From a virus, in the IMG/VR virus record IMGVR_UViG_3300050175_000018, positions 1 through 37,088 of that record: a stretch of DNA of 37,088 bases, one strand, 5' to 3'. Shown piece by piece: positions 1-8,108 of the stretch. Positions within the stretch are counted from its first letter, which is position 1, and each line of letters begins with the position of its first letter. The translations under genes were made by a program, and so were the position numbers. The notes beneath the pieces were generated by a model. The model was given only the letters and a program-made list of their open reading frames with translations. It ran no database searches and was not told the DNA's origin.

Positions 1-8
1 GCTTAATT

Positions 9-38
9 TTTACACCCGCAAAATGGAAGTGTTATAAT
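9..38 (+). promoter_or_regulatory. Putative sigma70-type promoter upstream of the packaging and head genes
   Basis: TTTACA at 9-14 and a perfect TATAAT at 33-38 are separated by 18 nt, and the first gene starts at 63. The promoter would drive the rightward packaging, head and tail genes, which have almost no intergenic space down to 15600. The consensus -10 suggests recognition by host polymerase without an activator, which is notable for a late operon. No terminator is visible between it and the HNH gene at the far end of the window. Confidence 0.55.
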
Positions 39-62
39 ATAACAAACTAAGTAGGAATGATA

Positions 63-467
63 ATGGCCGGTAGACCTAGAAAACCAACAAACATATTAGC
101 CCTAAAAGGCGCGTTTAAGAAAGATCCGGCAAGGCTAAAAAAAAGAGAAGGGGAACCGGTAGACGATAATCCGGTTGGAGAACCGCCGATGCACTTGTCA
201 GAAAACGCTAAACAGGCATGGAACGAAATAATAAGCACTTCTATAGGCGGCGTTCTAGGCCAGGCCGATAGGATAGCGATAGAAATGGCCGCGAATGCTT
301 TGGTTAAGTGCCGAGGATTGCCGGGGCCTGGCGGTGAAATCGCTAAGATAACTATGTCAGACCAGACTTTGCTTTTTAAGTACCTTAGCCAATTTGGCAT
401 GACCCCGGCGGACAGATCAAAAATAAGAATCCCGGCAAAGAAAAAGAAAAACGATTTTGACGATTAA
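63..467 (+). CDS. terS: Terminase small subunit, P27 family
   Basis: DNA-recognition subunit of the packaging motor; it binds the packaging site and recruits the large subunit. The N-terminus (MAGRPRKPTNILALKG) and the following GEP, LSENAKQAW and QADRIAIEMAANAL segments are typical of P27-type small terminases (Terminase_4 family), and the length of 134 aa is near the usual 130-170. I chose ATG 63 over the in-frame ATG 57 because AGGA at 53-56 is 6 nt from ATG 63 but abuts ATG 57. The stop overlaps the start of the large subunit by one base, so the two are translationally coupled. The HNH gene at the right end of the window would lie immediately upstream if the ends are joined, the usual order for this terminase type. 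Confidence 0.9.
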   Translation: MAGRPRKPTNILALKGAFKKDPARLKKREGEPVDDNPVGEPPMHLSENAKQAWNEIISTSIGGVLGQADRIAIEMAANALVKCRGLPGPGGEIAKITMSDQTLLFKYLSQFGMTPADRSKIRIPAKKKKNDFDD

Positions 468-2158
468 TGCTAGACGCGTTCGACAATTACCCGCATTCTC
501 AAGACGCATATATCTATGCTTGTCATGTAACAAAAGGACATATCGATGCTTGCTTGCAGATAAAGCAGGCATGCCAAAGGTACTTAGATGATTTTTATAG
601 AGAGGATTTTGATTACGTATACGACGCGGAGAAAGCAGAAAAAGCCTGTCGTTTCATTGAGAAGATGCCGCACACCAAAGGGGCTTGGGCAGCCAAAAAG
701 TTAAAATTAACCATGGGGCCTTGGCAGAAGTTTTTAGTATGCAATATATTTGGTTGGGTCAACAGCAAAGGGCTAAGAAGGTTTAGGAGGTTTTACTTAA
801 AAGTTCCAAGGAAAAACGGGAAAACTTTGTTAGCCGCAGCACTGGGTAATCTAATGCTTTCAAATGATGGGGAGTTCGGAGCTGAGGTTTATTGCGGCGC
901 AACAACAGAGAAACAAGCATTGGAAGTTTTTGTTCCAGCTAAAAAAATGTGCCAAAACACGCCCGGCTATAAGGAAAAATTCGGCATAACTGTAAACGCG
1001 AAAAGCATAACAATACTTGCTAATGGGTCAAAGTTCGAACCGTTGATTGGGAAGCCTGGTGATGGATCCAGTCCTAGTTTTGCGGTGGCCGATGAATATC
1101 ACCAACAAGATACAAATCATTTTGTAGATGCAATGGAAACAGGGATGGGCGCGCGCGAGCAACCATTAATGGGAATAACCACAACGGCAGGAGATAACAT
1201 TTCCCGCCCCTGTTTCGGTTTAGAGCAAGAGTGCATAAAGATGTTGGCGGGGGTGTTCGAAGATAATCAGACTTTTGCGTTAATTTACGGAATAGATGAG
1301 GGGGACGACTGGACAGACCCGGCTATATTGGAAAAGGCTAATCCTAATTTTGACATATCAGTTAGCGGTGAATTCTTATTAGCAAAGCAGAAGGAGGCTG
1401 TAAGGTCAGCGGCCAAACAGAATGCATTTAAACGCAAGCATTTAAACGTCTGGGTAGGCGCGAACGTAGCATTTTTAAACATGGAGGATGTCAATAAATG
1501 CGCTGAATCCTTAGATATTAAAGACTTTGCTAACGATGATTGTGTTATAGCTGTTGATTTAGCGTCTAAAATAGACATCGTAGCGACGCCCAAGGTGTTT
1601 TACAGAGAGATTGATGGTAAAATGCACTATTATTTCTTTTCAAAGTTCTATATTCCAGAAGATACAGCACTTGACCCGAAAAACGAAAGGTATCAGAAGT
1701 GGGTTATAGACGAATATTTAACCGCGACCGATGGCAATGAAATTGACTTTAATGAAATTCAGCAAGAAATAGAGCAAAGTATGTCTGATTGCAATGTTAG
1801 TGAAATAGCTTACGACCCATGGAGAGCATCGCAGCTTGCGCAAAGTCTGCAATCCGGTGGCGCTAATATTGTTGAATTTCGGAACACTGTACAGAATATG
1901 TCTCCTGCGATGTACGAACTAGAAGCGGCTATAGTTTCTGGCCGGTTTCATTACGATTCAAACCCCTGCATGACTTGGATGTTCTCGAATTTAGTTGGTC
2001 ATATTGACGCAAAGGACAACGTATATCCTCGGAAGCAGAAGCCTGAAAACAAAATAGATGGTGTTGTTGCTGCAATAATGGCAATAGGGCGAATAATGGT
2101 AGGTCAGGAACAGGCTATGAATATAGATGACTTTCTCAACGATCCGGTAACAGCATGA
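467..2158 (+). CDS. terL: Terminase large subunit (ATPase and nuclease)
   Basis: Motor that translocates DNA into the prohead and cuts concatemers. A Walker A-like KVPRKNGKT lies at residues 112-120 and a Walker B FAVADE at about 205-210. The C-terminal RNase H-like nuclease shows its acidic positions in IAVDLAS (about 361), YDPWRAS (about 448) and NKIDGVVAAI (about 527). Length 563 aa and motif order fit the Terminase_1 family that partners P27-type small subunits. ATG 467 overlaps the TerS stop and its own TGA overlaps the portal start (ATGA at 2155), so the three genes are tightly coupled. No damage to the catalytic residues is visible. Confidence 0.95.
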   Translation: MLDAFDNYPHSQDAYIYACHVTKGHIDACLQIKQACQRYLDDFYREDFDYVYDAEKAEKACRFIEKMPHTKGAWAAKKLKLTMGPWQKFLVCNIFGWVNSKGLRRFRRFYLKVPRKNGKTLLAAALGNLMLSNDGEFGAEVYCGATTEKQALEVFVPAKKMCQNTPGYKEKFGITVNAKSITILANGSKFEPLIGKPGDGSSPSFAVADEYHQQDTNHFVDAMETGMGAREQPLMGITTTAGDNISRPCFGLEQECIKMLAGVFEDNQTFALIYGIDEGDDWTDPAILEKANPNFDISVSGEFLLAKQKEAVRSAAKQNAFKRKHLNVWVGANVAFLNMEDVNKCAESLDIKDFANDDCVIAVDLASKIDIVATPKVFYREIDGKMHYYFFSKFYIPEDTALDPKNERYQKWVIDEYLTATDGNEIDFNEIQQEIEQSMSDCNVSEIAYDPWRASQLAQSLQSGGANIVEFRNTVQNMSPAMYELEAAIVSGRFHYDSNPCMTWMFSNLVGHIDAKDNVYPRKQKPENKIDGVVAAIMAIGRIMVGQEQAMNIDDFLNDPVTA

Positions 2159-3396
2159 GCTTATTTTCGAAAATTAGTAGGTTCTTTGGAGGCAACGCTA
2201 ATACTCAGAAAAAAGGAAGCCAGGACAGCTCTCCTTCAAATATTGTTCATGAAAATACTGTCATAGTAGGGGTAGACGGCGCGCTTCAGGTCTCAACAGT
2301 ATGGGCCTGTGTATCTCTGCTAGTCGAAACGATATCAAGCTTACCACTGGTAACTTACGTGTCAGACCCGGAAGGGAATAGAAGCGTAGATAAAAGTCTC
2401 AGAATTTATAATATTCTTCATGACTCGCCGAACAGTCGACAGACTTCACAAGAGTTCTGGGAACAAATGATGCTAAATTATTTCTTTCGCGGCAACGCTT
2501 ACGCACGTGTGCTGAGAGACGGTAAAGGCGAGGCGATAGCGCTATGGCCGCTTTCATCGGAGCAAGTGGAAGTTATTGTAGCTGACGATGGCAGTCTTGT
2601 TTATATTTACAGGTTCGACAATACAGAATTAATATATCTTGAAAGCGATATATTGCATATACGCGGCATGGGTAACGGTGTAATCGGACTGTCAAGACTC
2701 GATTACATGAGATCTAGCGTTGGTCTTGCAGTTGCGGCGCAAAATCACACGAATAAAACTTTCGGGAAAAACGCAAGGCGTCCTGGTGTTTTAATGTCTG
2801 ATCACATGCTCAATTCGGATCAGAGAGCAAAGCTTAAGGAAAATTTCGATGATATCGTAACCGGCAAAGACAACGAGCTTTATATACTAGAAGCTCAATT
2901 TAAATTCGAGGCGCTAGGAATGGCCCCGGCAGATATACAGCTATTAGAGACCAGAAAGTTTTCTGTTGAAGACTTGGCCCGATGGTTTGGTGTGCCTTCG
3001 GTATTGATTAACGACGCGAGCAGCACAACAACTCTGGGTTCGAGCGTCGGCGAGATAATTAACGGTTTTCATAAATTAAACTTACGCCCTCAGCTATCGC
3101 GAATAGAACAAGCAATAAAAAAGCGGGTTTTGACATCGAGGCAAAGAGCTAAAAACATAGAAATAGAATTCAATTTAGATGCTTTGTTAAGAGCCTCGTT
3201 AGGTGATAGAATGGAGATATATGCAAAAGGCGTACAAAACGGGATATATAGCAGAAATGAGCCGAGGAAAAAGGAAAATCTACCTCCTTATAGCGGCGGT
3301 GAAATATTTACAGCGCAGTCAAACCTATATCCTGTTGACAAGCTTGGCGAACAGCAGTCAACGAAACCAACTCCAGAAAAGGAGATAATGCAATAA
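2155..3396 (+). CDS. Portal protein, HK97 family
   Basis: Forms the dodecameric ring at one capsid vertex through which DNA is packaged and ejected, and docks terminase and the neck. The 413-aa sequence has the family features: VSTVWACVSLLVETISSLPL near the N-terminus, then YFFRGNAYARVLRDGKG, and the conserved FGVPSVLINDASSTT with the following GSSVGEIINGFHKLNLRPQL. Length is normal for HK97-type portals. It overlaps TerL by 4 nt and is followed after a single base by the protease gene, the standard HK97 head order. The C-terminal tail (about residues 370-413) is Pro- and Lys-rich and looks disordered. Confidence 0.95.
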   Translation: MSLFSKISRFFGGNANTQKKGSQDSSPSNIVHENTVIVGVDGALQVSTVWACVSLLVETISSLPLVTYVSDPEGNRSVDKSLRIYNILHDSPNSRQTSQEFWEQMMLNYFFRGNAYARVLRDGKGEAIALWPLSSEQVEVIVADDGSLVYIYRFDNTELIYLESDILHIRGMGNGVIGLSRLDYMRSSVGLAVAAQNHTNKTFGKNARRPGVLMSDHMLNSDQRAKLKENFDDIVTGKDNELYILEAQFKFEALGMAPADIQLLETRKFSVEDLARWFGVPSVLINDASSTTTLGSSVGEIINGFHKLNLRPQLSRIEQAIKKRVLTSRQRAKNIEIEFNLDALLRASLGDRMEIYAKGVQNGIYSRNEPRKKENLPPYSGGEIFTAQSNLYPVDKLGEQQSTKPTPEKEIMQ

Positions 3397-3397
3397 T

Positions 3398-4192
3398 ATG
3401 AAAAATTGGTACTCGATAAAAAACAAATCGGCGGGCGAGCTTAACGTCTCTATCCATGAAGAAATCGGGATGTGGGGAATAACTGCCGCAGAATTTATTG
3501 ATGAGTTAAGAGCGCCTAAAAACGTCGATAAAATTAACCTTTCTATCCATACGCCAGGTGGAAGCGTGCTAGATGGTTTTGCAATGTATAATGCGCTTAA
3601 GTCTCACCCAGCGAAAGTTTACGGGCATGTAGAAGGAATAGCAGCCAGCGCAGGATCTTTTATATTGATGGCGTCAGATTATATTAGTATGCCGGAGGAT
3701 TCTTGGGTTATGATACACAATGCTTACGGTGGGGCATTCGGAGATTCCGAAGAAATTAGAAAAGCGGCCGACATAGTTGAAAAGCTACAAGACTCAGTTA
3801 TTAATATCTATCATAAGCGCACAGGAAAAGATGTAAACGAGCTTGCTGATATGATGAAAGAGGAAACATGGATGAACGCCCATCAAGCTGTAGAGCATGG
3901 GTTTGCTGATACGATAACAGACGCTATAGGAGTTGCATCTAGATGCCACGGATTTGAGAAATATTTTAAATCTATGCCGGTGAAAAACGAAATCGATATT
4001 TCTAGCATAGACACAATAAAAGAATTTGAGAGATACCTGAGAGATTCCGGTATATCTCGATCTAAAGCTACAGCTCTATCGAGCCGGGCTAAAGTTGTTT
4101 TTCAGAGTGATTCTGACAACGATGACGAACTAGCGGGTATTGCCGATTTATTGAATAAATTTAAAGTTCCCGAATCACTTAACCAAAAATAG
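3398..4192 (+). CDS. Prohead maturation protease, ClpP-like serine protease
   Basis: Cleaves the capsid scaffolding (delta) domain during head maturation and then itself. The ClpP/S49-like fold is evident from HTPGGSVLDG (residues 51-60), the nucleophile motif GIAASAGSF with Ser84 as the expected catalytic serine, and MIHNAYG with His107 as the expected base. Length (264 aa) is typical. Residues from about 190 onward are hydrophilic and may be a capsid-interaction or self-cleaved tail. It sits between portal and capsid, as in HK97. No separate scaffolding gene is present, which fits a capsid carrying its own N-terminal scaffold domain. Confidence 0.93.
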   Translation: MKNWYSIKNKSAGELNVSIHEEIGMWGITAAEFIDELRAPKNVDKINLSIHTPGGSVLDGFAMYNALKSHPAKVYGHVEGIAASAGSFILMASDYISMPEDSWVMIHNAYGGAFGDSEEIRKAADIVEKLQDSVINIYHKRTGKDVNELADMMKEETWMNAHQAVEHGFADTITDAIGVASRCHGFEKYFKSMPVKNEIDISSIDTIKEFERYLRDSGISRSKATALSSRAKVVFQSDSDNDDELAGIADLLNKFKVPESLNQK

Positions 4193-4200
4193 GTATAAAA

Positions 4201-5355
4201 ATGACTATCGAATTAATTACTAAACAAATTGAGTCCATTGAGCAATCAATGAAAGCTTTTCAGGACAAGGCCGCCGAAGAAATCAAGTTGTCTGGCAAGG
4301 CCAACGAAGACACTGTGGCAGCAATGGACAAGCTCGCGGAGTCTCAGCGGGAAATAGCTGACCGGCTTTTAAATATTGAGCAGTCCTCTAGCACGCCAGC
4401 AGGTGGCGAGGAAGTTAAATCTATTGGAAAGCAGTTCACGGACTCGCCGCAGTATAATGCGTTTCGCGAAGGCTCTGCCCAAAAAGCAAGAGTCGAGGTT
4501 CAGAATAATACGCTGACCGGTTCTGATACAAACGTTGCTCCAGACCGTAAGCCCGGTGTAGTTCCTGGCGATTTCCCTTTTCTAACGCTTGAAGACCTTT
4601 TCCCGTCAATTCCTACTAGCAGCAATGCTATTGAATACACTAGGGAAGCTTCATTCACCAATTCAGCAGCGGAAGCAGCGGAAGCAGCGGAAAAGGCAGA
4701 ATCGGCGATCACGTGGGCATTGAATACAATGCATGTATCTACTGTCGCACACTGGTTGAAGATATCAAAGCAGCTTGCCTCAGACGCCCCGGCACTAGCC
4801 GCTTACGTTAATTTCCGCATGATTTACGGCGTTAATCGACGTGTTGAGACTCAGCTTGGTTCAGGCGATGGAGTATCTCCGAATATTTCTGGTATTTTAG
4901 ATACTGGCAATTTTACTGCTCATGGTTTTGCTGATGCCGATTTAGGCACGTTAAAGAAGATCAACTTGATAACAAAGATCAAAGGCGCTTTGTGGGCTTT
5001 AGGCGGTCGTGCTACAGCTATCTTGCTTAACCCTGCTGACTGGGCACAAATCCAGGTAGATATTACAGATAGTGCGGTAAACGCGGTTCGGGTTGACTAT
5101 TCTAACGAAATGGCCCCGCTGCTGAATGGTGTTCGAGTTGTTCAGAGCAATGGCATAACCGCCGGTCAAATTGTGGTTGGCGATTTCGCTATGGCCGGGA
5201 CGATACACAACCGCGAAGGCGTAGTAGTTGAAATGTCTGATTCAGACGATGACAACTTTACAAAGAACTTGATTACAGTTCGCGCTGAAAGGCGTTTAGC
5301 GTTAACTATCGAGCGTCCATCTTTAATAATTGCCGGTGGTTTAACCCCTGCATAA
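4201..5355 (+). CDS. Major capsid protein, HK97 fold
   Basis: Main shell subunit. Residues 1 to about 70 form a charged coiled coil (MTIELITKQIESIEQSMKAF onward) matching the HK97 delta scaffolding domain, expected to be removed by the upstream protease. The mature part starts near residues 75-90, before the FTDSPQYNAFREG region, and contains an E-loop-like AAEAAEAAEKAESAITW and the late GIVVEM-type/ERRLALTIERP motifs of the Phage_capsid family. Length 384 aa is typical. No obvious decoration-protein gene follows directly. A short Ala/Glu codon repeat at about 4672-4690 lies in the E-loop and looks like normal coding low complexity. Confidence 0.95.
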   Translation: MTIELITKQIESIEQSMKAFQDKAAEEIKLSGKANEDTVAAMDKLAESQREIADRLLNIEQSSSTPAGGEEVKSIGKQFTDSPQYNAFREGSAQKARVEVQNNTLTGSDTNVAPDRKPGVVPGDFPFLTLEDLFPSIPTSSNAIEYTREASFTNSAAEAAEAAEKAESAITWALNTMHVSTVAHWLKISKQLASDAPALAAYVNFRMIYGVNRRVETQLGSGDGVSPNISGILDTGNFTAHGFADADLGTLKKINLITKIKGALWALGGRATAILLNPADWAQIQVDITDSAVNAVRVDYSNEMAPLLNGVRVVQSNGITAGQIVVGDFAMAGTIHNREGVVVEMSDSDDDNFTKNLITVRAERRLALTIERPSLIIAGGLTPA

Positions 5356-5382
5356 TTTTTAACTAAAGGAAAGGGGTCAGCA

Positions 5383-5403
5383 ATGGCCCTGGTTTTAAAA
5401 TGA
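5383..5403 (+). other. Six-codon leader minicistron with a T TTA AAA slippery site
   Basis: ATG 5383 follows a good ribosome binding site (AAAGGAAAGGGG, 5365-5376) and encodes only MALVLK before TGA. The last codons form the heptamer T TTA AAA (5394-5400), a classic -1 slippery sequence, directly before the stop. The stop overlaps ATG 5400 as ATGA. Ribosomes could therefore reach the next gene by reinitiation or by a -1 slip, which would fuse MALVLK to the downstream protein. ATG 5400 has no ribosome binding site of its own. Which mechanism operates cannot be told from sequence. Confidence 0.45.
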
Positions 5404-5570
5404 AAACTATCAAGATACTGAAATCATTTAATACCACCCATTACGGCTTCCTGGAAGCAGACAAAGAGTACCCAGTGCCAGACCACTTTGCTAGTTACGC
5501 TGTTGATGGTATGCGCGGGGCGGCGGTGATTGTTAAAAAGGGAAAGGGAAAGGAAAAGAAAAGTAATTAA
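5400..5570 (+). CDS. Small protein between capsid and connector genes, unknown function
   Basis: A 56-aa protein beginning MKTIKILKSFNTTHYGFLEA and ending in a Lys-rich tail (KKGKGKEKKSN). Small proteins with a similar opening and a KEYPVPDHFA-type segment are common just after the capsid gene in HK97-like phages; I know no assigned function. It lies in a head operon with no other gap, supporting its reality. Its start overlaps the six-codon leader at 5383, so its expression is probably coupled to it. The basic tail could bind DNA or the capsid interior, but this is speculation. Confidence 0.65.
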   Translation: MKTIKILKSFNTTHYGFLEADKEYPVPDHFASYAVDGMRGAAVIVKKGKGKEKKSN

Positions 5571-5572
5571 AA

Positions 5573-6136
5573 ATGAAATTCGAAAGAATATTAGACGCAA
5601 AAGCAGAGGCTATATCGTTAGTCGAGGCAAGAAACCAGTGCAAGATAGACGGCACTGATAGCGACGACGATTTAAGGATTTATATAGAATCTGCGCGTAA
5701 TTATGTAGAAAACGTGCTTGGGTATTCTTTGGTTTCATCTACGTACGCATTTAAATTTGACGGTATTCAGAGTCATTACGAGATATTCAAGCCCATTGTT
5801 TCTATAACTTCTTTCGAATACAAGACAGAAATCAACACTTCGGCATATTCTGGGAGCCTTACGGCCTCTGATTATCATCTTGACGAGCAAGAAGGTTTAT
5901 TAATTCTAAATGATAACTCGGCTAGTGATTTAGTTAGTCAGATAAATGCCGTTAAAATAACGGCTGTTACCGGTCAATCAAATATTGGGGTCATTAAGGG
6001 CGACATAAAGCTAGCTATGCTGCTATTGATTTCGCACTGGAACTCAAACAGAGAGAGCGTTTCAGTTGCCCCTCTTACCAGTATACCCTTCGGCGTTGCG
6101 GAATTGCTCGCTACTTATCGGGCTGTAGCTATATGA
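5573..6136 (+). CDS. Head-tail connector protein (gp6-like adaptor)
   Basis: Adaptor ring that binds beneath the portal and begins the neck. The N-terminus (SLVEARNQCKIDGTDSDDDL, then RIYIESARNYVENVLGYSL) is the signature of the HK97 gp6/SPP1 gp15 family, with the acidic DDD loop followed by a long helix ending in a YVE motif. Length (187 aa) is that of the longer members. The ribosome binding site is poor, with only purine-rich sequence more than 10 nt upstream. Its last codon overlaps the next gene by 4 nt. Position after the capsid and before the head-closure gene fits exactly. Confidence 0.88.
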   Translation: MKFERILDAKAEAISLVEARNQCKIDGTDSDDDLRIYIESARNYVENVLGYSLVSSTYAFKFDGIQSHYEIFKPIVSITSFEYKTEINTSAYSGSLTASDYHLDEQEGLLILNDNSASDLVSQINAVKITAVTGQSNIGVIKGDIKLAMLLLISHWNSNRESVSVAPLTSIPFGVAELLATYRAVAI

Positions 6137-6450
6137 GAGCTGGCAAGCTAAATAATCGCATTGAAATTGAGCATAAAACGGAATCGAGGGATTCTTATGG
6201 TGGAGTTGTAAACACCTGGGCCACGTATAAAACAGTTTGGGCTGAAATATTAACGAACTCAGGAAAGGAGTTTATAAATGCAAAGCAGCAGCATTCAAGC
6301 CTTACTGCTGTCATGACAATCCGATTTACCGAAGGCGTAACAACTAAAATGAGGGTCAATCGCAAGGGGCAGTATTATAATATACTTGCAGCGTTTGACC
6401 CTGACTTCGGTAGACGTGAGATAAGGTTATACTGTGACTCTCAGCTTTAA
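6133..6450 (+). CDS. Head closure (head-tail stopper) protein
   Basis: Caps the connector after packaging to stop DNA leaking and to present the tail-binding surface. The family pattern (MRAGKLNNRIEIEHKTESRD, then YGGVVNTWATYKTVWAEI) is very characteristic of the Phage_H_T_join/SPP1 gp16 group, and 105 aa is the expected size. ATG 6133 overlaps the connector stop (ATGA). The downstream gp10-like gene starts with GTG inside its last codons, so the neck genes form a translationally coupled string. Confidence 0.9.
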   Translation: MRAGKLNNRIEIEHKTESRDSYGGVVNTWATYKTVWAEILTNSGKEFINAKQQHSSLTAVMTIRFTEGVTTKMRVNRKGQYYNILAAFDPDFGRREIRLYCDSQL

Positions 6451-6853
6451 AATACAAGGCGGCAAAGAGCTTGATAATGCCCTGAAAGAGTTAGGCAAAG
6501 ATCTTGAAAAGAAAGTCGCTAAAAGTGCAGTCAGGCAAGGCGCTAACGTTATAGCGAAAGAAGCTAGACTAAATGCGCCCGTCGGTAATAGCGGGAATTT
6601 AAGGCGTTCAATTAGAGTTGTTGCCAGGTCTCGGCGCGTTGGCGATGCTGTTGTCTCAGTAGTAACCAGAAGCGGCAAGAAGTGGCAGTCCAGAGGGATG
6701 AACGCATGGTATGCTGGTTTAGTTGAGTTTGGAACTAAGAACAGGGCGGCTACCCCGTTCATAAGACCGGCGTTAGATTCAAAAAGCGCGGAAGCGGTAA
6801 AGGCTATGTCTCTAATGATACAAAAACGAATCAGCAAGCTGGCTAAAAAATGA
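6434..6853 (+). CDS. HK97 gp10-like neck/tail component
   Basis: A 139-aa member of the HK97-gp10 family, which acts at the head-tail junction or tail completion step. Visible family features are MTLSFKIQGGKELDNALKEL, the central VAKSAVRQGANVIAKEARLN helix, then the WYAGLVEFGTKNRAATPFIRPAL motif. The start is GTG 6434 with AAGG 7 nt upstream; it lies inside the previous gene (17-nt overlap). The stop overlaps the next ATG by 4 nt. No unusual composition. Confidence 0.9.
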   Translation: MTLSFKIQGGKELDNALKELGKDLEKKVAKSAVRQGANVIAKEARLNAPVGNSGNLRRSIRVVARSRRVGDAVVSVVTRSGKKWQSRGMNAWYAGLVEFGTKNRAATPFIRPALDSKSAEAVKAMSLMIQKRISKLAKK

Positions 6854-7242
6854 GCTTAGAACAAGCCATTATCGCAAGACTAGCAGAAGTATCAGAGGTT
6901 ACTGATCTTGTAAGCAACCGAGTTTATGCGAATACTTACCCAGATGGTCAGCCATTGCCAGGAATTGTTTATCAGCTAATATCTAGCGTGCCGATTGACT
7001 CAAACCTTAACTCAGACGGCGGTAAATTACAGTCAAGAATACAGTTTACTTTGTTGTCTGATAGCGTTTCTACTACTGTTAGTCTTGAAAATGCTGTAAA
7101 ATTAGCTTTTACAAGATATCAAGCGACTATTGCTAGCACAACCATTATAGACAGTCGTTTAGAAAATGTTTTTGACCAGAGTTATGATTTAGAGACAGAA
7201 CAAACAGCACGAATAGTCGACTACTTAATTTATTGGGAATAA
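6850..7242 (+). CDS. Tail terminator/completion protein, DUF3168 family
   Basis: Caps the finished tail tube and joins it to the neck. The sequence MSLEQAIIARLAEVSEVTDL, then VSNRVYANTYPDGQPLPGIVYQLIS, matches the DUF3168 pattern (short helix, Y-P-G-x-P hinge, beta strands), and 130 aa is the usual size. It overlaps the gp10-like gene by 4 nt and precedes the tail tube gene, the standard siphovirus order. Function is assigned from family and position. Confidence 0.85.
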   Translation: MSLEQAIIARLAEVSEVTDLVSNRVYANTYPDGQPLPGIVYQLISSVPIDSNLNSDGGKLQSRIQFTLLSDSVSTTVSLENAVKLAFTRYQATIASTTIIDSRLENVFDQSYDLETEQTARIVDYLIYWE

Positions 7243-7245
7243 TCA

Positions 7246-7377
7246 ATGAAAATGTATCATAAAGATTCAAAAGAGCCGGTCGATGTACACGCATCGCAAG
7301 TCGAAACTATGGAAAACCGTGGGTGGTCAAAAGTGCCGCCTGTTAAGACGAAAAAATCAAATGAAAAGGTGAAATAA
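7246..7377 (+). CDS. Small basic protein before the tail tube gene, unknown function
   Basis: A 43-aa protein, MKMYHKDSKEPVDVHASQVE then TMENRGWSKVPPVKTKKSN. Small proteins with a central SQVETMENRGW-type segment are common next to tail tube or head-completion genes, but I know no proven function. It lies exactly between the tail completion gene (3-nt gap) and the tail tube gene (start immediately after its stop), in a dense operon, which argues that it is translated. The C-terminus is Lys-rich and probably unstructured. Confidence 0.65.
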   Translation: MKMYHKDSKEPVDVHASQVETMENRGWSKVPPVKTKKSNEKVK

Positions 7378-7770
7378 ATGGCAGCTAAAACAGGCGTAGG
7401 CGGACTTGTGAAAGTCGCTAGTAATACTGTAGCAGAAATAAATGGTTTTACAGTAGAAGAAAGCGCTAACACAATATCGAATACAAACCTAAATGATACC
7501 GCTGAATCTTCTATTGCTGGGAGAACAAGCTGGTCGGCAACAATAGAATGTTTTTGGGACAAATCCGATACTACCGGGCAAGGCGCTTTGGCTATCGGCG
7601 CTTCTGTTTCTGTAGTGCTACAGCCGGAAGGCGATACAAGCGGTGATGAAACCCTTACAGGGACTGCGATAGTTACATCAGCAAGCAAAACTATTGCTGA
7701 TGAAGCTATGACAAGTCGGTCTTTTTCACTTCAAGGCGTAGGTGCCTTGGTTGTTGGAACAGTCGCGTAA
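7378..7770 (+). CDS. Major tail tube protein
   Basis: Builds the tail tube. The 130-aa sequence is beta-rich with MAAKTGVGGLVKVASNTVAE, then GFTVEESANTISNTNLNDTA, SWSATIECFWD and a final RSFSLQGVGALVVG, the pattern of short tail tube proteins in many gammaproteobacterial siphophages. It lacks any C-terminal Ig-like extension. It precedes the tail chaperone and tape measure genes, the position expected for the tube protein, and its stop overlaps the chaperone start by one base. Family assignment is from pattern and position. Confidence 0.85.
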   Translation: MAAKTGVGGLVKVASNTVAEINGFTVEESANTISNTNLNDTAESSIAGRTSWSATIECFWDKSDTTGQGALAIGASVSVVLQPEGDTSGDETLTGTAIVTSASKTIADEAMTSRSFSLQGVGALVVGTVA

Positions 7771-8108
7771 TGAGTGAAATATCGGATCTTTTAAAAGATA
7801 CTTACCAGGAACGGCTAAACGGTGAGTTAGAAAGTTGCACTATTGAAGAGCTTCCAGGCAAAAAAATATACTGGAAACCGTTGACCGGCTCGCAGCAAAA
7901 GAAAATACAAAAAATGGCCGAAAAGTCTACAGCCGAAGGTATTTGCATGCATGTAAAGGCTCGCGCTATAGATGAAAACGGCGAGTATATTTTTAAGGAC
8001 ATAGCTTTAGTTGGTCTTATGAATGATTTCGATTTCGAGGTAATTTCGAAAATATTTTTCGCTATGACGGGTGTAGATATTTCGACGGATGAAATAGAAA
8101 AAAACTAA
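7770..8108 (+). CDS. Tail assembly chaperone, short (G-like) form
   Basis: Coats the tape measure protein and brings tube subunits to it during tail assembly; not expected in the virion. The 112-aa product contains EELPGKKIYWKPLTGSQQKK and IFKDIALVGLMNDFDFEVIS, typical of lambda G-like chaperones. It ends GAA AAA AAC TAA, so the stop follows directly on the slippery heptamer at 8099-8105. A fraction of ribosomes should slip -1 there to make the long form described next. Position between tail tube and tape measure genes is diagnostic. Confidence 0.88.
   Translation: MSEISDLLKDTYQERLNGELESCTIEELPGKKIYWKPLTGSQQKKIQKMAEKSTAEGICMHVKARAIDENGEYIFKDIALVGLMNDFDFEVISKIFFAMTGVDISTDEIEKN

Noticed and set aside
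4672-4690. Short GCAGCGGAA direct repeat in the capsid gene
   Set aside because: It encodes an Ala/Glu-rich stretch in the flexible E-loop. In-frame low complexity of this kind is normal in HK97-type capsids.
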